Shown: piece after piece, positions 56,168 through 64,000 of the stretch | Layout of the letters: each line of letters begins with the position of its first letter | How positions within the stretch are numbered: the first letter of the stretch is position 1 | From: Methylobacterium sp. Leaf91 | Lineage (GTDB): Bacteria; Pseudomonadota; Alphaproteobacteria; Rhizobiales; Beijerinckiaceae | Direction of reading: 5' to 3' | NCBI RefSeq assembly: GCF_001422815.1 | Contig: NZ_LMMP01000012.1 | Location: 256,719 to 320,718, forward strand | DNA length: 64,000 nt | The notes under the pieces: generated by a model | What the model saw: only the letters and a program-made list of their open reading frames with translations | What the model was told of the DNA's origin: nothing | Databases searched by the model: none | Position numbers and translations under genes: made by a program

Positions 56168-56701
56168 ATGCGCAGAATGCTCCCCATCATCGCCGGATTG
56201 GTGCTCGCATCCGGTGCGGGCCTCGCGGCCGACCGGGCATGGGCGCAGCAGGATGCCGATCCTGCCGCCTGTACCACGTTCGACTGGCCGATCCTGCGGG
56301 AGCAGGCCTGGTTCGAGGCGCCCTCCCTCCCCCGGCTCGATTCCGGCGCGACCCTCTCCGCGGAAATGCCGGGCGCCGTTCTGGCGCTCAAGCCGGTCGC
56401 GGGAGCCGATCTTCCCTTGACGCCTTCGCGGGAACCGAAGCCCGGCACGTTCGGCGGCAGCTTGCGGATCCCACCCGTCGTCACGCCCGGCCTGTATCAG
56501 GTGACGTTGTCGGACAATGCCTGGATCGACGTGAGCCAGGACGGCGCGACGACGCGCAAGCCCGTGGCGAGCACGATGCGGCCCGGATGTCCGGGCGTCT
56601 CGAAGAGCGTCCGGTTCCAGTTCGGTACCACTCCTATTCTCGTCGTCGTCAGTGGTGCGAAATCGGATTCGATCAAGATCGCGGTCGCACCGGCGGAATA
56701 G
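56168..56701 (+). CDS. secreted hypothetical protein
   Basis: 177 residues from ATG 56168. A signal peptide (RRMLPIIAGLVLASGAGLAA) ends near RAWAQQD. The mature part is beta-rich (VTPGLYQVTLSDNAWIDVSQ and SVRFQFGTTPILVVVSGA) with two Cys residues (AACTTF, RPGCPG) that could form a disulfide. No family is recognised with confidence; a periplasmic beta-sandwich role is plausible. It lies about 50 bp upstream of mepA on the same strand. Confidence 0.7.
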   Translation: MRRMLPIIAGLVLASGAGLAADRAWAQQDADPAACTTFDWPILREQAWFEAPSLPRLDSGATLSAEMPGAVLALKPVAGADLPLTPSREPKPGTFGGSLRIPPVVTPGLYQVTLSDNAWIDVSQDGATTRKPVASTMRPGCPGVSKSVRFQFGTTPILVVVSGAKSDSIKIAVAPAE

Positions 56702-56747
56702 TCGAGAGCTCTCGACGGCCCGACGGCCGATAGACTAGGTTGGCGCC

Positions 56748-57677
56748 ATGCACCTGACCTCTCGTCCATTCCGCCTCGCGGCCCTCGCCTTCCTCTTGTG
56801 TGGAGGGGCCGCACAGGCCCAGGATAGGGGCAGCGTAAACCCCAAGCCCCTTCCACCCCTGGCCGATCCCGATGCGCCGTCGACGCCGGCCAAAGCCCTG
56901 TTCGGGCGGGCGACGACACCGGCACCCGGCCCCGCCCGGCCCTATGGCTCTTATGCGAAGGGATGCTTTTCCGGCGGCGAGGCCCTGCCCAATGACGGAC
57001 CGACCTGGCAAGTCATGCGCCTCTCCCGGAATCGGATGTGGGGCACACCGCATCTCGTGGATTTCATTGAGCGCCTAGCCGCCAAGGCTCCTCGCGTCGG
57101 ATGGAACGGGCTTCTCGTGGGCGACATGTCCCAGCCTCGTGGCGGCCCGATGCTCACGGGCCACGCCTCGCATCAGCTCGGCCTCGACGCCGATGTCTGG
57201 CTCACGCCCATGCCCGACCACCGCATGACCCGCGCGGAGCGTGAGGAGACCTCTGCCACCAACGTGGTCCGCGCGGACCGCCTCGACATCGACCCGCAGG
57301 TCTGGACGCAGGAGCACCTCAAGCTGATCCGCCTCACGGCCCAACAGCCCGAAGTCGCGCGCCTCTTCGTCAACCCGGCGATCAAGAAGGCTTTGTGCCG
57401 GGAGGCGGGGGGCGACCGCTCCTGGCTCAACAAGGTGCGCCCGATGTACGGGCACAATTACCACTACCATATCCGCCTCTCCTGCCCGGCTGGGGACGAC
57501 CAATGCGGAGACCAAGCGCCGCCGCCATCCGGCGACGGCTGCGGAGAGGAGCTCGCATACTGGTTCAGCGACGCCGTGCTGAACCCGCCGAAATCCACGA
57601 AGCCGGGGAAACCCAGACCGCCGATGACCATGGCGGCCCTTCCCGCAGCCTGCCGGATGGTGCTGAAGGCCCGGTAA
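56748..57677 (+). CDS. mepA: penicillin-insensitive murein endopeptidase MepA
   Basis: 309 residues with a signal peptide (FRLAALAFLLCGGAAQAQ). Zinc-binding motifs of the LAS metallopeptidases are present: GHASHQLGLDADVW (His and Asp ligands) and GHNYHYHIRLSCP (catalytic and zinc His). Several Cys residues in the C-terminal half fit the disulfides known from MepA. It cleaves D-Ala-meso-DAP cross-links in peptidoglycan in the periplasm. Confidence 0.92.
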   Translation: MHLTSRPFRLAALAFLLCGGAAQAQDRGSVNPKPLPPLADPDAPSTPAKALFGRATTPAPGPARPYGSYAKGCFSGGEALPNDGPTWQVMRLSRNRMWGTPHLVDFIERLAAKAPRVGWNGLLVGDMSQPRGGPMLTGHASHQLGLDADVWLTPMPDHRMTRAEREETSATNVVRADRLDIDPQVWTQEHLKLIRLTAQQPEVARLFVNPAIKKALCREAGGDRSWLNKVRPMYGHNYHYHIRLSCPAGDDQCGDQAPPPSGDGCGEELAYWFSDAVLNPPKSTKPGKPRPPMTMAALPAACRMVLKAR

Positions 57678-57840
57678 GCTCAGCTTTCCCGCGAGCACAT
57701 CGAGAATTCGTGTTTCGGGATCCACGCCGATGGGCGGGGATGCGCAGCCTCAGGCCGGATAGCCCATGCGATTCGGCATCACGGATGCCACATCCCGGAA
57801 CAGTGGCACGCAACCGGGAGAGGCGGGTTCTACGCCCGAC

Positions 57841-58737
57841 CTAATCGGCAACCGCATCGGCGGACCGGCTGTCGCGCGCACGGCGCACGAAAGCGCGCGG
57901 CGGTTGTCCCGTGAGACGGCGGAACGTCTTCGACATCTGGCTCGCATCGCTGAACCCCGCCAGGGGGACAATCTCGCTCAGACTCATCGTTCCGGTGGCG
58001 ATAAGGTCCTGCGCACGGTTCACCCGCTCGCGCAGGATGAACTGGTAGGGCGTCACCCCGAATGACGTACGGAAAGCGCGGACCAGATGACCGACGCTGA
58101 TACCGACCGCATCCGCGAGGTACTGCAGGCTCAGCGGTTCGGTGAGGTGGGTGAGAATCAGCTCTCGAAGGATGGCGGCCTGCGTCGAAGTCAGGGTCGG
58201 ACCATTGCGGTGTGGAGGCGCATCGGTGCCTGAGAACAGCTGCAGCAGCGTCGCCGATACGCTTTCTACCAGCAGAGGACCGTTGGCGCAGCCGGTCTCG
58301 AGGTCGGCCGAGACTGCCTGCAGGAGATGGCCCGCGGCGACTTGAGAGCGCGACGGGAAGAACTGCGTCCGGATGCGCGTCTTGGCCAGGGACAGATCGG
58401 TAATGCGCTCGACGGCCTCTGGAGCCAGCTTGAGGACCATGGTGCGAAACGCACCGGTCCAGTTCTCGATCACGGTCGCCCCCGGCTCGAGGACCACGAT
58501 GTTGTCCTCGGAGAAATGATAGCTCTGCCCGGACCACAGGAAGTGCTGGCTTTGCGGGGCCAACGAGAGCGCGAAATGGATGCCCTGCTGGACTATGGAC
58601 GCCGTCCCATGGCTACCGAGCATCAGGTCGCAGAACCCGATACCGGCCCAGCCGAGCCCCGTACTGGTCTGGAGCACTGCCTCGATCTCGCCATCGAGTT
58701 CGAGCGTGCAACCGAACTCACTCCGCTCAACCCGCAT
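57841..58737 (-). CDS. AraC-family transcriptional regulator
   Basis: 298 residues. The N-terminal half has the cupin-like ligand domain of AraC_binding_2 type (FALSLAPQSQHFLWSGQSYH, VVLEPGATVIENWTGAFRT). The C-terminal HTH pair is LSLQYLADAVGISVGHLVRA and AGFSDASQMSKTFRRLTGQ. The target genes are unknown. It is divergent from the bacteriocin-like locus, with an 800-bp gap between them, so a regulatory link is possible but not shown. Confidence 0.85.
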   Translation of the reverse strand: MRVERSEFGCTLELDGEIEAVLQTSTGLGWAGIGFCDLMLGSHGTASIVQQGIHFALSLAPQSQHFLWSGQSYHFSEDNIVVLEPGATVIENWTGAFRTMVLKLAPEAVERITDLSLAKTRIRTQFFPSRSQVAAGHLLQAVSADLETGCANGPLLVESVSATLLQLFSGTDAPPHRNGPTLTSTQAAILRELILTHLTEPLSLQYLADAVGISVGHLVRAFRTSFGVTPYQFILRERVNRAQDLIATGTMSLSEIVPLAGFSDASQMSKTFRRLTGQPPRAFVRRARDSRSADAVAD

Positions 58738-59554
58738 TCACGATTTCATGGTGCATGTGAAACCCTCGTGCTGCAGCCAGCTCAATGGATTGTGCCTTAC
58801 CGAAGCGTCAGAACTTCCCAGCTCTGCCGCAGGATATTCCGGCAACAGGCAAAGGAGACTTCGGCAATGTGGTGTGTCATTTCGAAGAAAATCGATCTGT
58901 CACTGTCCAACACGTCGCAGCCTCCGATGCAGAGATATGACACGCAACGAACCGATGCAAACAGAGCCGCTTGTTTAGAACTCCACTAATTGGACGCATC
59001 TTGTCCTTTTGCTTCGTCCATCGAAACGACTCATGGCGGCATGCACGCATTATGGAACAGGCGGAGCGTTTGCTCAGGCCTCGATTGAATTCTTCATCCG
59101 GTACACCTGATTTTGAAGGATCGTGAGATCATTGCGTCTATCGCCCCCAACATTGGGAGAAGCATTTTCCCCACAGTCAAGCCGAGCCCGTCTCTTCGAT
59201 TCACATGCGACAAAATGTCAATTCTCTGAAAAAAGCTCTTTTGTTACCAACACTTATGGACTGCAATACAAAATTCCAGCCTTGACTCCGATTTCGATCA
59301 ACAATCGCCAAAAACGCCTGTCGCAGGCGATATGATACAGGATATTATGCACCGCCGCCGAAGGCATATAGATATAGATCATCAATCGCCAATATAGGTC
59401 TATCCGTTCCTCCCTAAGATCGAAGGGTCGAGATAGTGACTTGATGGATCGGGCAAGAGGTGTAGTCTGGATGACAGAAAGCAATCCCGAACGCTTTCAA
59501 ACATAGAACGACGAGAAAACAATCGATCTGCCGAACACATCTTGGAGAGAAAAT
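58738..59554. promoter_or_regulatory. AT-rich upstream region of the bacteriocin-like genes
   Basis: About 815 bases without a convincing gene. From about 59100 on, the sequence is clearly richer in A and T than the rest of the window (for example ATATAGATATAGATCATC near 59370), which fits a promoter region of a horizontally acquired or strongly regulated locus. No sigma consensus was identified with certainty. Confidence 0.45.
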
Positions 59555-59770
59555 ATGTCGACTGCCAATGACACTATTCGCCCCCTCGAAGCATCCGAGC
59601 TCGATGCTGTCGGCGGCGGCCTCTCCCTGGGACTTGACCTCGACCTCTCCAGCGAACTCGGTGCCGTATCCGGCACGGTCGATCAGGTCGGCGGGCTGGT
59701 AAGCGGTCTCGTAGGCGGCCTTCTCGGTGCCGTAGGCGGCGTTGTCGGCGGACTGCTCGGCGGCAAGTAA
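59555..59770 (+). CDS. bacteriocin/microcin-like precursor peptide 1
   Basis: 71 residues with CTTGGAGAGA as ribosome binding site. The first 21-22 residues form a double-glycine leader (RPLEASELDAVGGG), the pattern cleaved by C39 peptidases. The rest, about 49 residues, starts LSLGLDLDLSSELGAVSG and then is a glycine-zipper stretch (GGLVSGLVGGLLGAVGGV and onward) ending in Lys. It has no Cys. Such sequences insert into membranes and form pores. The adjacent HlyD and C39-ABC genes support export as a mature bacteriocin. Not similar to a named bacteriocin that I recognise. Confidence 0.8.
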   Translation: MSTANDTIRPLEASELDAVGGGLSLGLDLDLSSELGAVSGTVDQVGGLVSGLVGGLLGAVGGVVGGLLGGK

Positions 59771-59848
59771 CGCTGCCTTCGAACCAGCGTCCTGATTTCT
59801 CTAGGCCCGGCGCGAAACGAACGCGCGGCCTCATACCGGAGCTATGAC

Positions 59849-60052
59849 ATGACCCAGAACCTCGACACCATCCGCGAACTCGACGCCAAGGAACTCGACG
59901 CCGTCGGCGGCGGCCTCTCCCTCGGCCTGGAACTGGACCTCTCCAGCGAACTCGGCGCCGTCTCCGGCGTGGTCGGTCAGGTAGGCGGATTGGTCAGCGG
60001 TCTCGTCGGTGGCCTTCTTGGCGCGGTCGGCGGTCTTCTCGGCGGCCATTGA
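59849..60052 (+). CDS. bacteriocin/microcin-like precursor peptide 2
   Basis: 67 residues, preceded by CGGAGCTATGAC. It is a close paralogue of the peptide at 59555: leader ELDAKELDAVGGG and core LSLGLELDLSSELGAVSG followed by the same glycine zipper, ending in His. Compared with peptide 1 it lacks one four-residue repeat unit (VVGG) near the C-terminus and carries small changes (D to E, T to V, D to G). The pair could work as a two-peptide bacteriocin or be simple duplicates. Confidence 0.8.
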   Translation: MTQNLDTIRELDAKELDAVGGGLSLGLELDLSSELGAVSGVVGQVGGLVSGLVGGLLGAVGGLLGGH

Positions 60053-60095
60053 ACCACGCCACGAACTCTCCGCATCCTTCCGATCGGTAAATGAG

Positions 60096-60121
60096 CGCGG
60101 CGGGCCTGTAGGCCCGCCGCG
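60096..60121 (+). other. strong stem-loop between peptide genes and export genes
   Basis: CGCGGCGGGCC (60096-60106) and GGCCCGCCGCG (60111-60121) form a perfect 11-bp GC-rich stem with a TGTA loop. It is 44 bases after the second peptide stop and about 70 before the HlyD start. The following TCCTTCG is only weakly T-rich, so it may be a partial terminator or an mRNA stabiliser that raises peptide over transporter output. Confidence 0.6.
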
Positions 60122-60189
60122 TCCTTCGTGCATATGAAGCCGCAGAGCCGAAGCACGCCGTCTCTCGACCAGGAAAACCACCGGACCAG

Positions 60190-61467
60190 ATGACGTCGCC
60201 GCTTTTCCGCGCAGAGGTCGCCCAGGCGCGGCGGGATTCCTGGCTGGGCGAGGCCCAGATCGTTCAGCCGCTCTCGATCCGGCTGATGACTGCGATCACG
60301 ATCCTGATCACGATCGCCGCGCTCCTCTACGTCGTTTTCGGCACTTATACGCGGCGCATCCACGCCTTCGGCATGCTCACGCCGGATGTCGGTCTCATCA
60401 CCGTGGCAAGCCCGGTGGCAGGACGCGTCAGCGTCTCGGGGGTGAAGGAGGGCGACAGGGTCGTTCAGGGCCAGCTGCTCTACACCCTGGACCTCGACGC
60501 CGTGTCGGCCAACGGTCCGACCCAGCAGCGCATCATCGATCAGCTGGCCCGGCAGAAGGAGACGATCGAGGCGCAATCTCGGTTGCGGTCGGCCATGGCG
60601 GCCACCGAGAAGCGCTCCCTCGCCGAGCAGATCGACAATCTGCAATCCCAGTCGCGGCAATTGGAGGAGCAGGTTCAGCTGCAGGAAAAGCTGGTGCCAC
60701 CGCTGAAAGAGCGGGTCGATGTCCTCGCCAAGGCGGTGAGCGACGGCTTTGCCCGCTCAGCCGACCTCCAGAACCAGAATTACCTCTACCTGCAGGCGAG
60801 TTCCCAGCTTGCCCAGTTCCGCAACTCGCGTCTGCAGCTCATGGGCAAGGTCGGCGAGTTGCAGGCGACGCTCGCTACCTTCGACGACAAGCTCGCCCGC
60901 GACCTCGCCGAGATGGACCGCACCGCCGCCCAATTGGAGCAGCAGCGGGCCGAGAGCGAGGCACGCCGGGCCATCGAGGTGCGGGCGCCCGAGAAGGGCA
61001 TTCTCACCTCGATCCGGGTCCAGGCCGGCCAAGGCGTGGCAGCGGGCGCCACCCTCCTCACCCTGCTACCGAGCGAGGGCCGGCTCCAAGCGAACCTGTT
61101 CGTGGAATCCTCAGCCATCGGCTTCATCGATACGGGGGAGGCCGTGATGCTGCGCTACGCGGCCTTTCCCTTCCAGCGCTTCGGCCTCTATCGCGGCACC
61201 GTCACGGAGGTGACCCGCGCGCCCCTGGAGGCCGCCGACCTGCCGGAAGCCGCCGGTACCAGGGCGAAGAACGGCGACGGCATCTACCGCATCATCGTGC
61301 GGCCGGACGAGAACAGCGTGATCGCCTATGGCGAGAGCCGGCGGCTGGAGGCCGGGATGCGGGTCGAGGCCGATATCGCCCTGGAGAAACGCCCTCTCTA
61401 TCGCTGGCTCCTCGACCCGCTCTACCGGGTGAAGCGCAGCGTCGATCTCGTGACCCGGGGCGGATGA
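60190..61467 (+). CDS. HlyD-family membrane fusion protein of the bacteriocin exporter
   Basis: 425 residues. A cytoplasmic N-terminus, one helix at about 31-53 (LMTAITILITIAALLYVVFG), a beta-barrel/lipoyl half (VASPVAGRVSVSGVKEGDRV), a long coiled coil at about 115-265 (Gln/Glu/Leu-rich), the second lipoyl half (EKGILTSIRVQAGQGVAAG), and a membrane-proximal barrel. This is the CvaA/HlyD layout for type I export. The family bridges the inner-membrane ABC transporter to an outer-membrane TolC-type channel, which is not in the window. The stop is four bases before the ABC gene start. Confidence 0.9.
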   Translation: MTSPLFRAEVAQARRDSWLGEAQIVQPLSIRLMTAITILITIAALLYVVFGTYTRRIHAFGMLTPDVGLITVASPVAGRVSVSGVKEGDRVVQGQLLYTLDLDAVSANGPTQQRIIDQLARQKETIEAQSRLRSAMAATEKRSLAEQIDNLQSQSRQLEEQVQLQEKLVPPLKERVDVLAKAVSDGFARSADLQNQNYLYLQASSQLAQFRNSRLQLMGKVGELQATLATFDDKLARDLAEMDRTAAQLEQQRAESEARRAIEVRAPEKGILTSIRVQAGQGVAAGATLLTLLPSEGRLQANLFVESSAIGFIDTGEAVMLRYAAFPFQRFGLYRGTVTEVTRAPLEAADLPEAAGTRAKNGDGIYRIIVRPDENSVIAYGESRRLEAGMRVEADIALEKRPLYRWLLDPLYRVKRSVDLVTRGG

Positions 61468-61471
61468 AAGC

Positions 61472-63583
61472 GTGAGCCTGCTCAGCACCCTCCAGTTCGG
61501 CTTCGGCCGGCGCGTGCCCGTCCTGCTCCAGGCGGAGGCTGCCGAATGCGGCATGGCCTGCCTCGGCATGGTGCTCGGCTATCACGGCCGACATGTGGAT
61601 CTCGGCGCCCTGCGCCTCCGGCATGCCCTATCGCTCAAGGGCATGACCCTGCGCAACCTCATCGATCTGGCGGGCTCGATGGGCCTCGCCACGCGGGCCT
61701 TGCGGGCCGAGCTGAAGGATCTGCCCAAGCTCAAGACGCCGTGCATCCTGCATTGGGGGCTCAACCACTTCGTCGTGCTCACCGCCGTGAACGGCAGGGG
61801 GATCGTCATCCACGATCCCGCCCGGGGGCGGCGCAAGCTCACCTTCGCGGAGGCGTCGCGCGAGTTCACGGGCGTCGCCCTGGAGGCGAGCCCGACCACC
61901 AGCTTCGTGCGCGAGAAGCGCCGGCGCGGGCTGGCGCTGGGCGACCTCTTCCGCACGATGGGCGGCATCCGCCCGGCCCTCGCCCAGATCCTGGCCCTGT
62001 CCCTCGGCATCGAGCTCGTCGCGATCCTGATGCCGATCGCATCGCAGATCGTCATCGACGAGGTCATCGTCAACGCCGATCTCGACCTTTTGCTGGTGGT
62101 GGCGGTGGGGCTCGCCCTGCTGCTCGTCGTCCAGCTCGTCCTCTCGGTGGCGCGGACCTGGGCGATCATGCTCACCGGTACCAAACTGAACTACCAATGG
62201 TCGGGCAGCCTGTTTGACCACCTCTCGCGCCTGCCACTGGACTATTTCGAGAAGCGGCACGTCGGCGACGTGATCTCGCGCTTCGGCTCCCTGGCGACGA
62301 TCCAGAAGGGGCTCACCACCGATCTCGTCCAGGCCGTGCTCGACGGCATCATGTCCATCGGCATGCTCGCCATGCTGGTGGTCTATGGCGGCTGGCTCTC
62401 CCTCGTGGTCGTCGCCTCGACGGCGCTCGCCGCAGCGCTGCGGATCGCCGCCTACGCTTCCTACCGCGAGGGCACCGAGGAAGCGATCGTTGCCGAAGCG
62501 CGCCAGCAGAGCCACTTCATCGAGACCGTGCGCGGCATGGCGAGCGTGAAGCTCCTCGACCTGCGCGAGCGCCGGCGCGGCACCTGGATGAACCACTTCG
62601 TGACCTCGCTGAATGCGCGGCTGCGGCTCCAGCGCCTCGATCTGATCTTCGGGCGGGCCAATGAGCTGCTGTTCGGTCTCGACCGGCTGCTCCTGCTCGT
62701 GCTCGGCGCGCGGGCGGTCATCGACCAGTCGATGACGCTCGGCATGTTGGTGGCCTTCCTTGCCTATCGCGACCAGTTCTCGCAGCGGATCGGCAACCTG
62801 ATCCAGTCGGGCTTCCAGTTGCGCATGCTCAATGTCCAGACCGACCGGTTGTCGGACATCGTCATGAGCGAGCCCGAGGAGGGTTCCGGCTCCACCCTGG
62901 AACCGGCCGCCCCGGCGGTGATCCGGGCGGCGGAGGGGACGGGGAGTGTCGCCGTGAAGGGGCTCGCCCTGCGCTACGGCGCGGATGAGCCCTGGATCTT
63001 CCGCGATCTCAGCCTCGACGTGATGGCAGGGACGAGCTTCGCCATCACCGGCCCTTCGGGCTCAGGCAAGACCTCGTTGATGAAGATCATGATGGGCCTG
63101 CTGCCCGCGAGCGAGGGGCGCGTCCTCATCGACGGGCAGGAGATCCGCACCCTCGGGGCGGCCAGCTATCGCCGCCGGATCGCGGGCGTGATGCAGAATG
63201 ACGGTCTCTTCGCCGGCTCCATCGCCGAGAACATCGCCAGTTTCGACGAGCGGCCCGATGCCGACTGGATCGAGGAATGCGCCGCGCGCGCGGCCATCCT
63301 CGCCGACATCAAGCGCACCCCGATGGGGTTCGAGACCCTGGTGGGCGATATGGGCTCTACGCTCTCGGGCGGCCAGAAGCAGCGGGTCATCCTGGCCCGC
63401 GCCCTCTATCGCAAACCGGAGATCCTGTTCCTCGACGAGGCGACGAGCCATCTCGACGAAGCGACGGAAGCCGTCATTGCCGAGGCTTTGCGCGACCTGC
63501 GCATGACCCGGATCATCGTCGCCCACCGCCCGGCCACCATTGCCGGAGCGGACCACGTCTTTACCCTGACGCCCTCCACATGA
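61472..63583 (+). CDS. C39-peptidase bacteriocin ABC transporter (CvaB/PCAT type)
   Basis: 703 residues from GTG 61472. N-terminal C39 peptidase (1-130) with catalytic Cys26 (AAECGMACLGM), His99 (LNHFVVL) and Asp115 (IVIHDPARG), so active cleavage after double glycine is expected. A six-helix ABC transmembrane domain spans about 165-440, followed by an ATPase domain with Walker A GPSGSGKTS, signature LSGGQKQR and Walker B ILFLDEATS. It should remove the leaders of the two peptides upstream and export them with HlyD. It is the last gene of the unit; no immunity gene follows directly. Confidence 0.93.
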   Translation: MSLLSTLQFGFGRRVPVLLQAEAAECGMACLGMVLGYHGRHVDLGALRLRHALSLKGMTLRNLIDLAGSMGLATRALRAELKDLPKLKTPCILHWGLNHFVVLTAVNGRGIVIHDPARGRRKLTFAEASREFTGVALEASPTTSFVREKRRRGLALGDLFRTMGGIRPALAQILALSLGIELVAILMPIASQIVIDEVIVNADLDLLLVVAVGLALLLVVQLVLSVARTWAIMLTGTKLNYQWSGSLFDHLSRLPLDYFEKRHVGDVISRFGSLATIQKGLTTDLVQAVLDGIMSIGMLAMLVVYGGWLSLVVVASTALAAALRIAAYASYREGTEEAIVAEARQQSHFIETVRGMASVKLLDLRERRRGTWMNHFVTSLNARLRLQRLDLIFGRANELLFGLDRLLLLVLGARAVIDQSMTLGMLVAFLAYRDQFSQRIGNLIQSGFQLRMLNVQTDRLSDIVMSEPEEGSGSTLEPAAPAVIRAAEGTGSVAVKGLALRYGADEPWIFRDLSLDVMAGTSFAITGPSGSGKTSLMKIMMGLLPASEGRVLIDGQEIRTLGAASYRRRIAGVMQNDGLFAGSIAENIASFDERPDADWIEECAARAAILADIKRTPMGFETLVGDMGSTLSGGQKQRVILARALYRKPEILFLDEATSHLDEATEAVIAEALRDLRMTRIIVAHRPATIAGADHVFTLTPST

Positions 63584-63643
63584 GGCCCCGTCGGGACGAG
63601 AGCCTCCACACCCGCCCGTCGAGGGGCGGCCCTGGCGCGAGCG

Positions 63644-64000
63644 TCAAACCCCGCGATAGTGTTCGTCGGTGACCTGTTCCAACCACGTCACCGCCCGGCC
63701 GTCGCGCTGCTCTTGGATCGCGATATGCGTCAGGGCCGTCGTTGCCGTTGCCCCGTGCCAGTGTTTTTCACCCGGCTCGAACCAGACGACATCGCCCGGC
63801 GCGACAGCCTCCATCGGGCCGCCCTCCCGCTGAACCCAGCCTGCCCCGAAGGTGACGATGAGCGTCTGGCCGAGCGGATGCGTATGCCAGGCCGTGCGGG
63901 CGCCCGGCTCGAACGTCACGCTCGCTCCGGCGACCCGCGCCGGCTCAAGTGCGGAGAAAAGAGGGTCGATCCGCACGGTCCCGGTAAACCATTCGGACGG
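63644..64000 (-). CDS. cupin-domain protein, 5' end beyond the window
   Basis: The frame stays open to the right edge and the residues there ([20 protein letters not shown]) match the usual beginning of this cupin group, so the true start is outside. Cupin motif 1 is [20 protein letters not shown] and motif 2 [20 protein letters not shown], with His ligands for a metal. It resembles the carboxymuconolactone-decarboxylase-associated cupins and cupin hydroxynitrile lyases. A GTG at 63976 could be misread as a start. Confidence 0.8.
   Translation of the reverse strand, partial: PSEWFTGTVRIDPLFSALEPARVAGASVTFEPGARTAWHTHPLGQTLIVTFGAGWVQREGGPMEAVAPGDVVWFEPGEKHWHGATATTALTHIAIQEQRDGRAVTWLEQVTDEHYRGV

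Overview
The window looks like chromosomal DNA of a methylotrophic alphaproteobacterium of the Methylobacterium/Methylorubrum type. The base composition is GC-rich. There is a CtrA orthologue, an Omp25-type beta-barrel protein that starts with a typical Methylobacterium signal peptide, a DUF6894 protein, several HWE-family histidine kinases, and a complete set of N-methylglutamate (NMG) pathway genes for methylamine use. No rRNA or CRISPR array is visible. There is one tRNA, tRNA-Thr(TGT), at 11181-11255.

Left part (1-16444): the start of a Tat-exported protein at the left edge; a membrane class III nucleotide cyclase; a divergent SDR/TetR pair with a paired palindromic operator; an HWE-kinase remnant; a 45-residue membrane peptide; SGNH and isochorismatase hydrolases; a decayed stretch; ctrA; the outer-membrane porin with its terminator; an XRE regulator; a small ribosome-modulation-factor-like protein; a broken integrase beside tRNA-Thr; a GGDEF protein and a LuxR protein, both with receiver domains lacking the phosphoacceptor Asp; and a TonB siderophore receptor.

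Middle part (16445-36403): topoisomerase IB, a glycosyltransferase coupled to an ETF-beta-lysine-methyltransferase-like enzyme, a PsiF-repeat protein, a LuxR response regulator, two Crp/Fnr regulators, phosphoglucomutase, an SDR, a cupin, a GMC oxidoreductase translationally coupled to an alpha/beta-hydrolase fused to a gluconate-dehydrogenase subunit-3 domain, and a signalling block of two HWE kinases and a receiver protein.

NMG block (36640-52299): gmaS and mgsABC on the minus strand convert methylamine to gamma-glutamylmethylamide and N-methylglutamate. mgdABCD, also on the minus strand, is related to tetrameric sarcosine oxidase and oxidises N-methylglutamate, releasing C1 at the formaldehyde level. 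Between the two minus-strand units lies a plus-strand operon: three small membrane proteins, an APC permease, two unknown proteins and an XRE-cupin regulator. A GlxA-type AraC regulator diverges from mgdA.

Right part (52360-64000): small conserved proteins, a HAD phosphatase, MsrA, a YqhA-family membrane protein, a DUF2293 protein, MepA, an AraC regulator, and then a compact bacteriocin/microcin-like locus. That locus has two tandem paralogous glycine-zipper peptides with double-glycine leaders, an HlyD adaptor and a C39-peptidase ABC transporter. It is the strongest candidate for an undescribed system. A cupin gene runs off the right edge.
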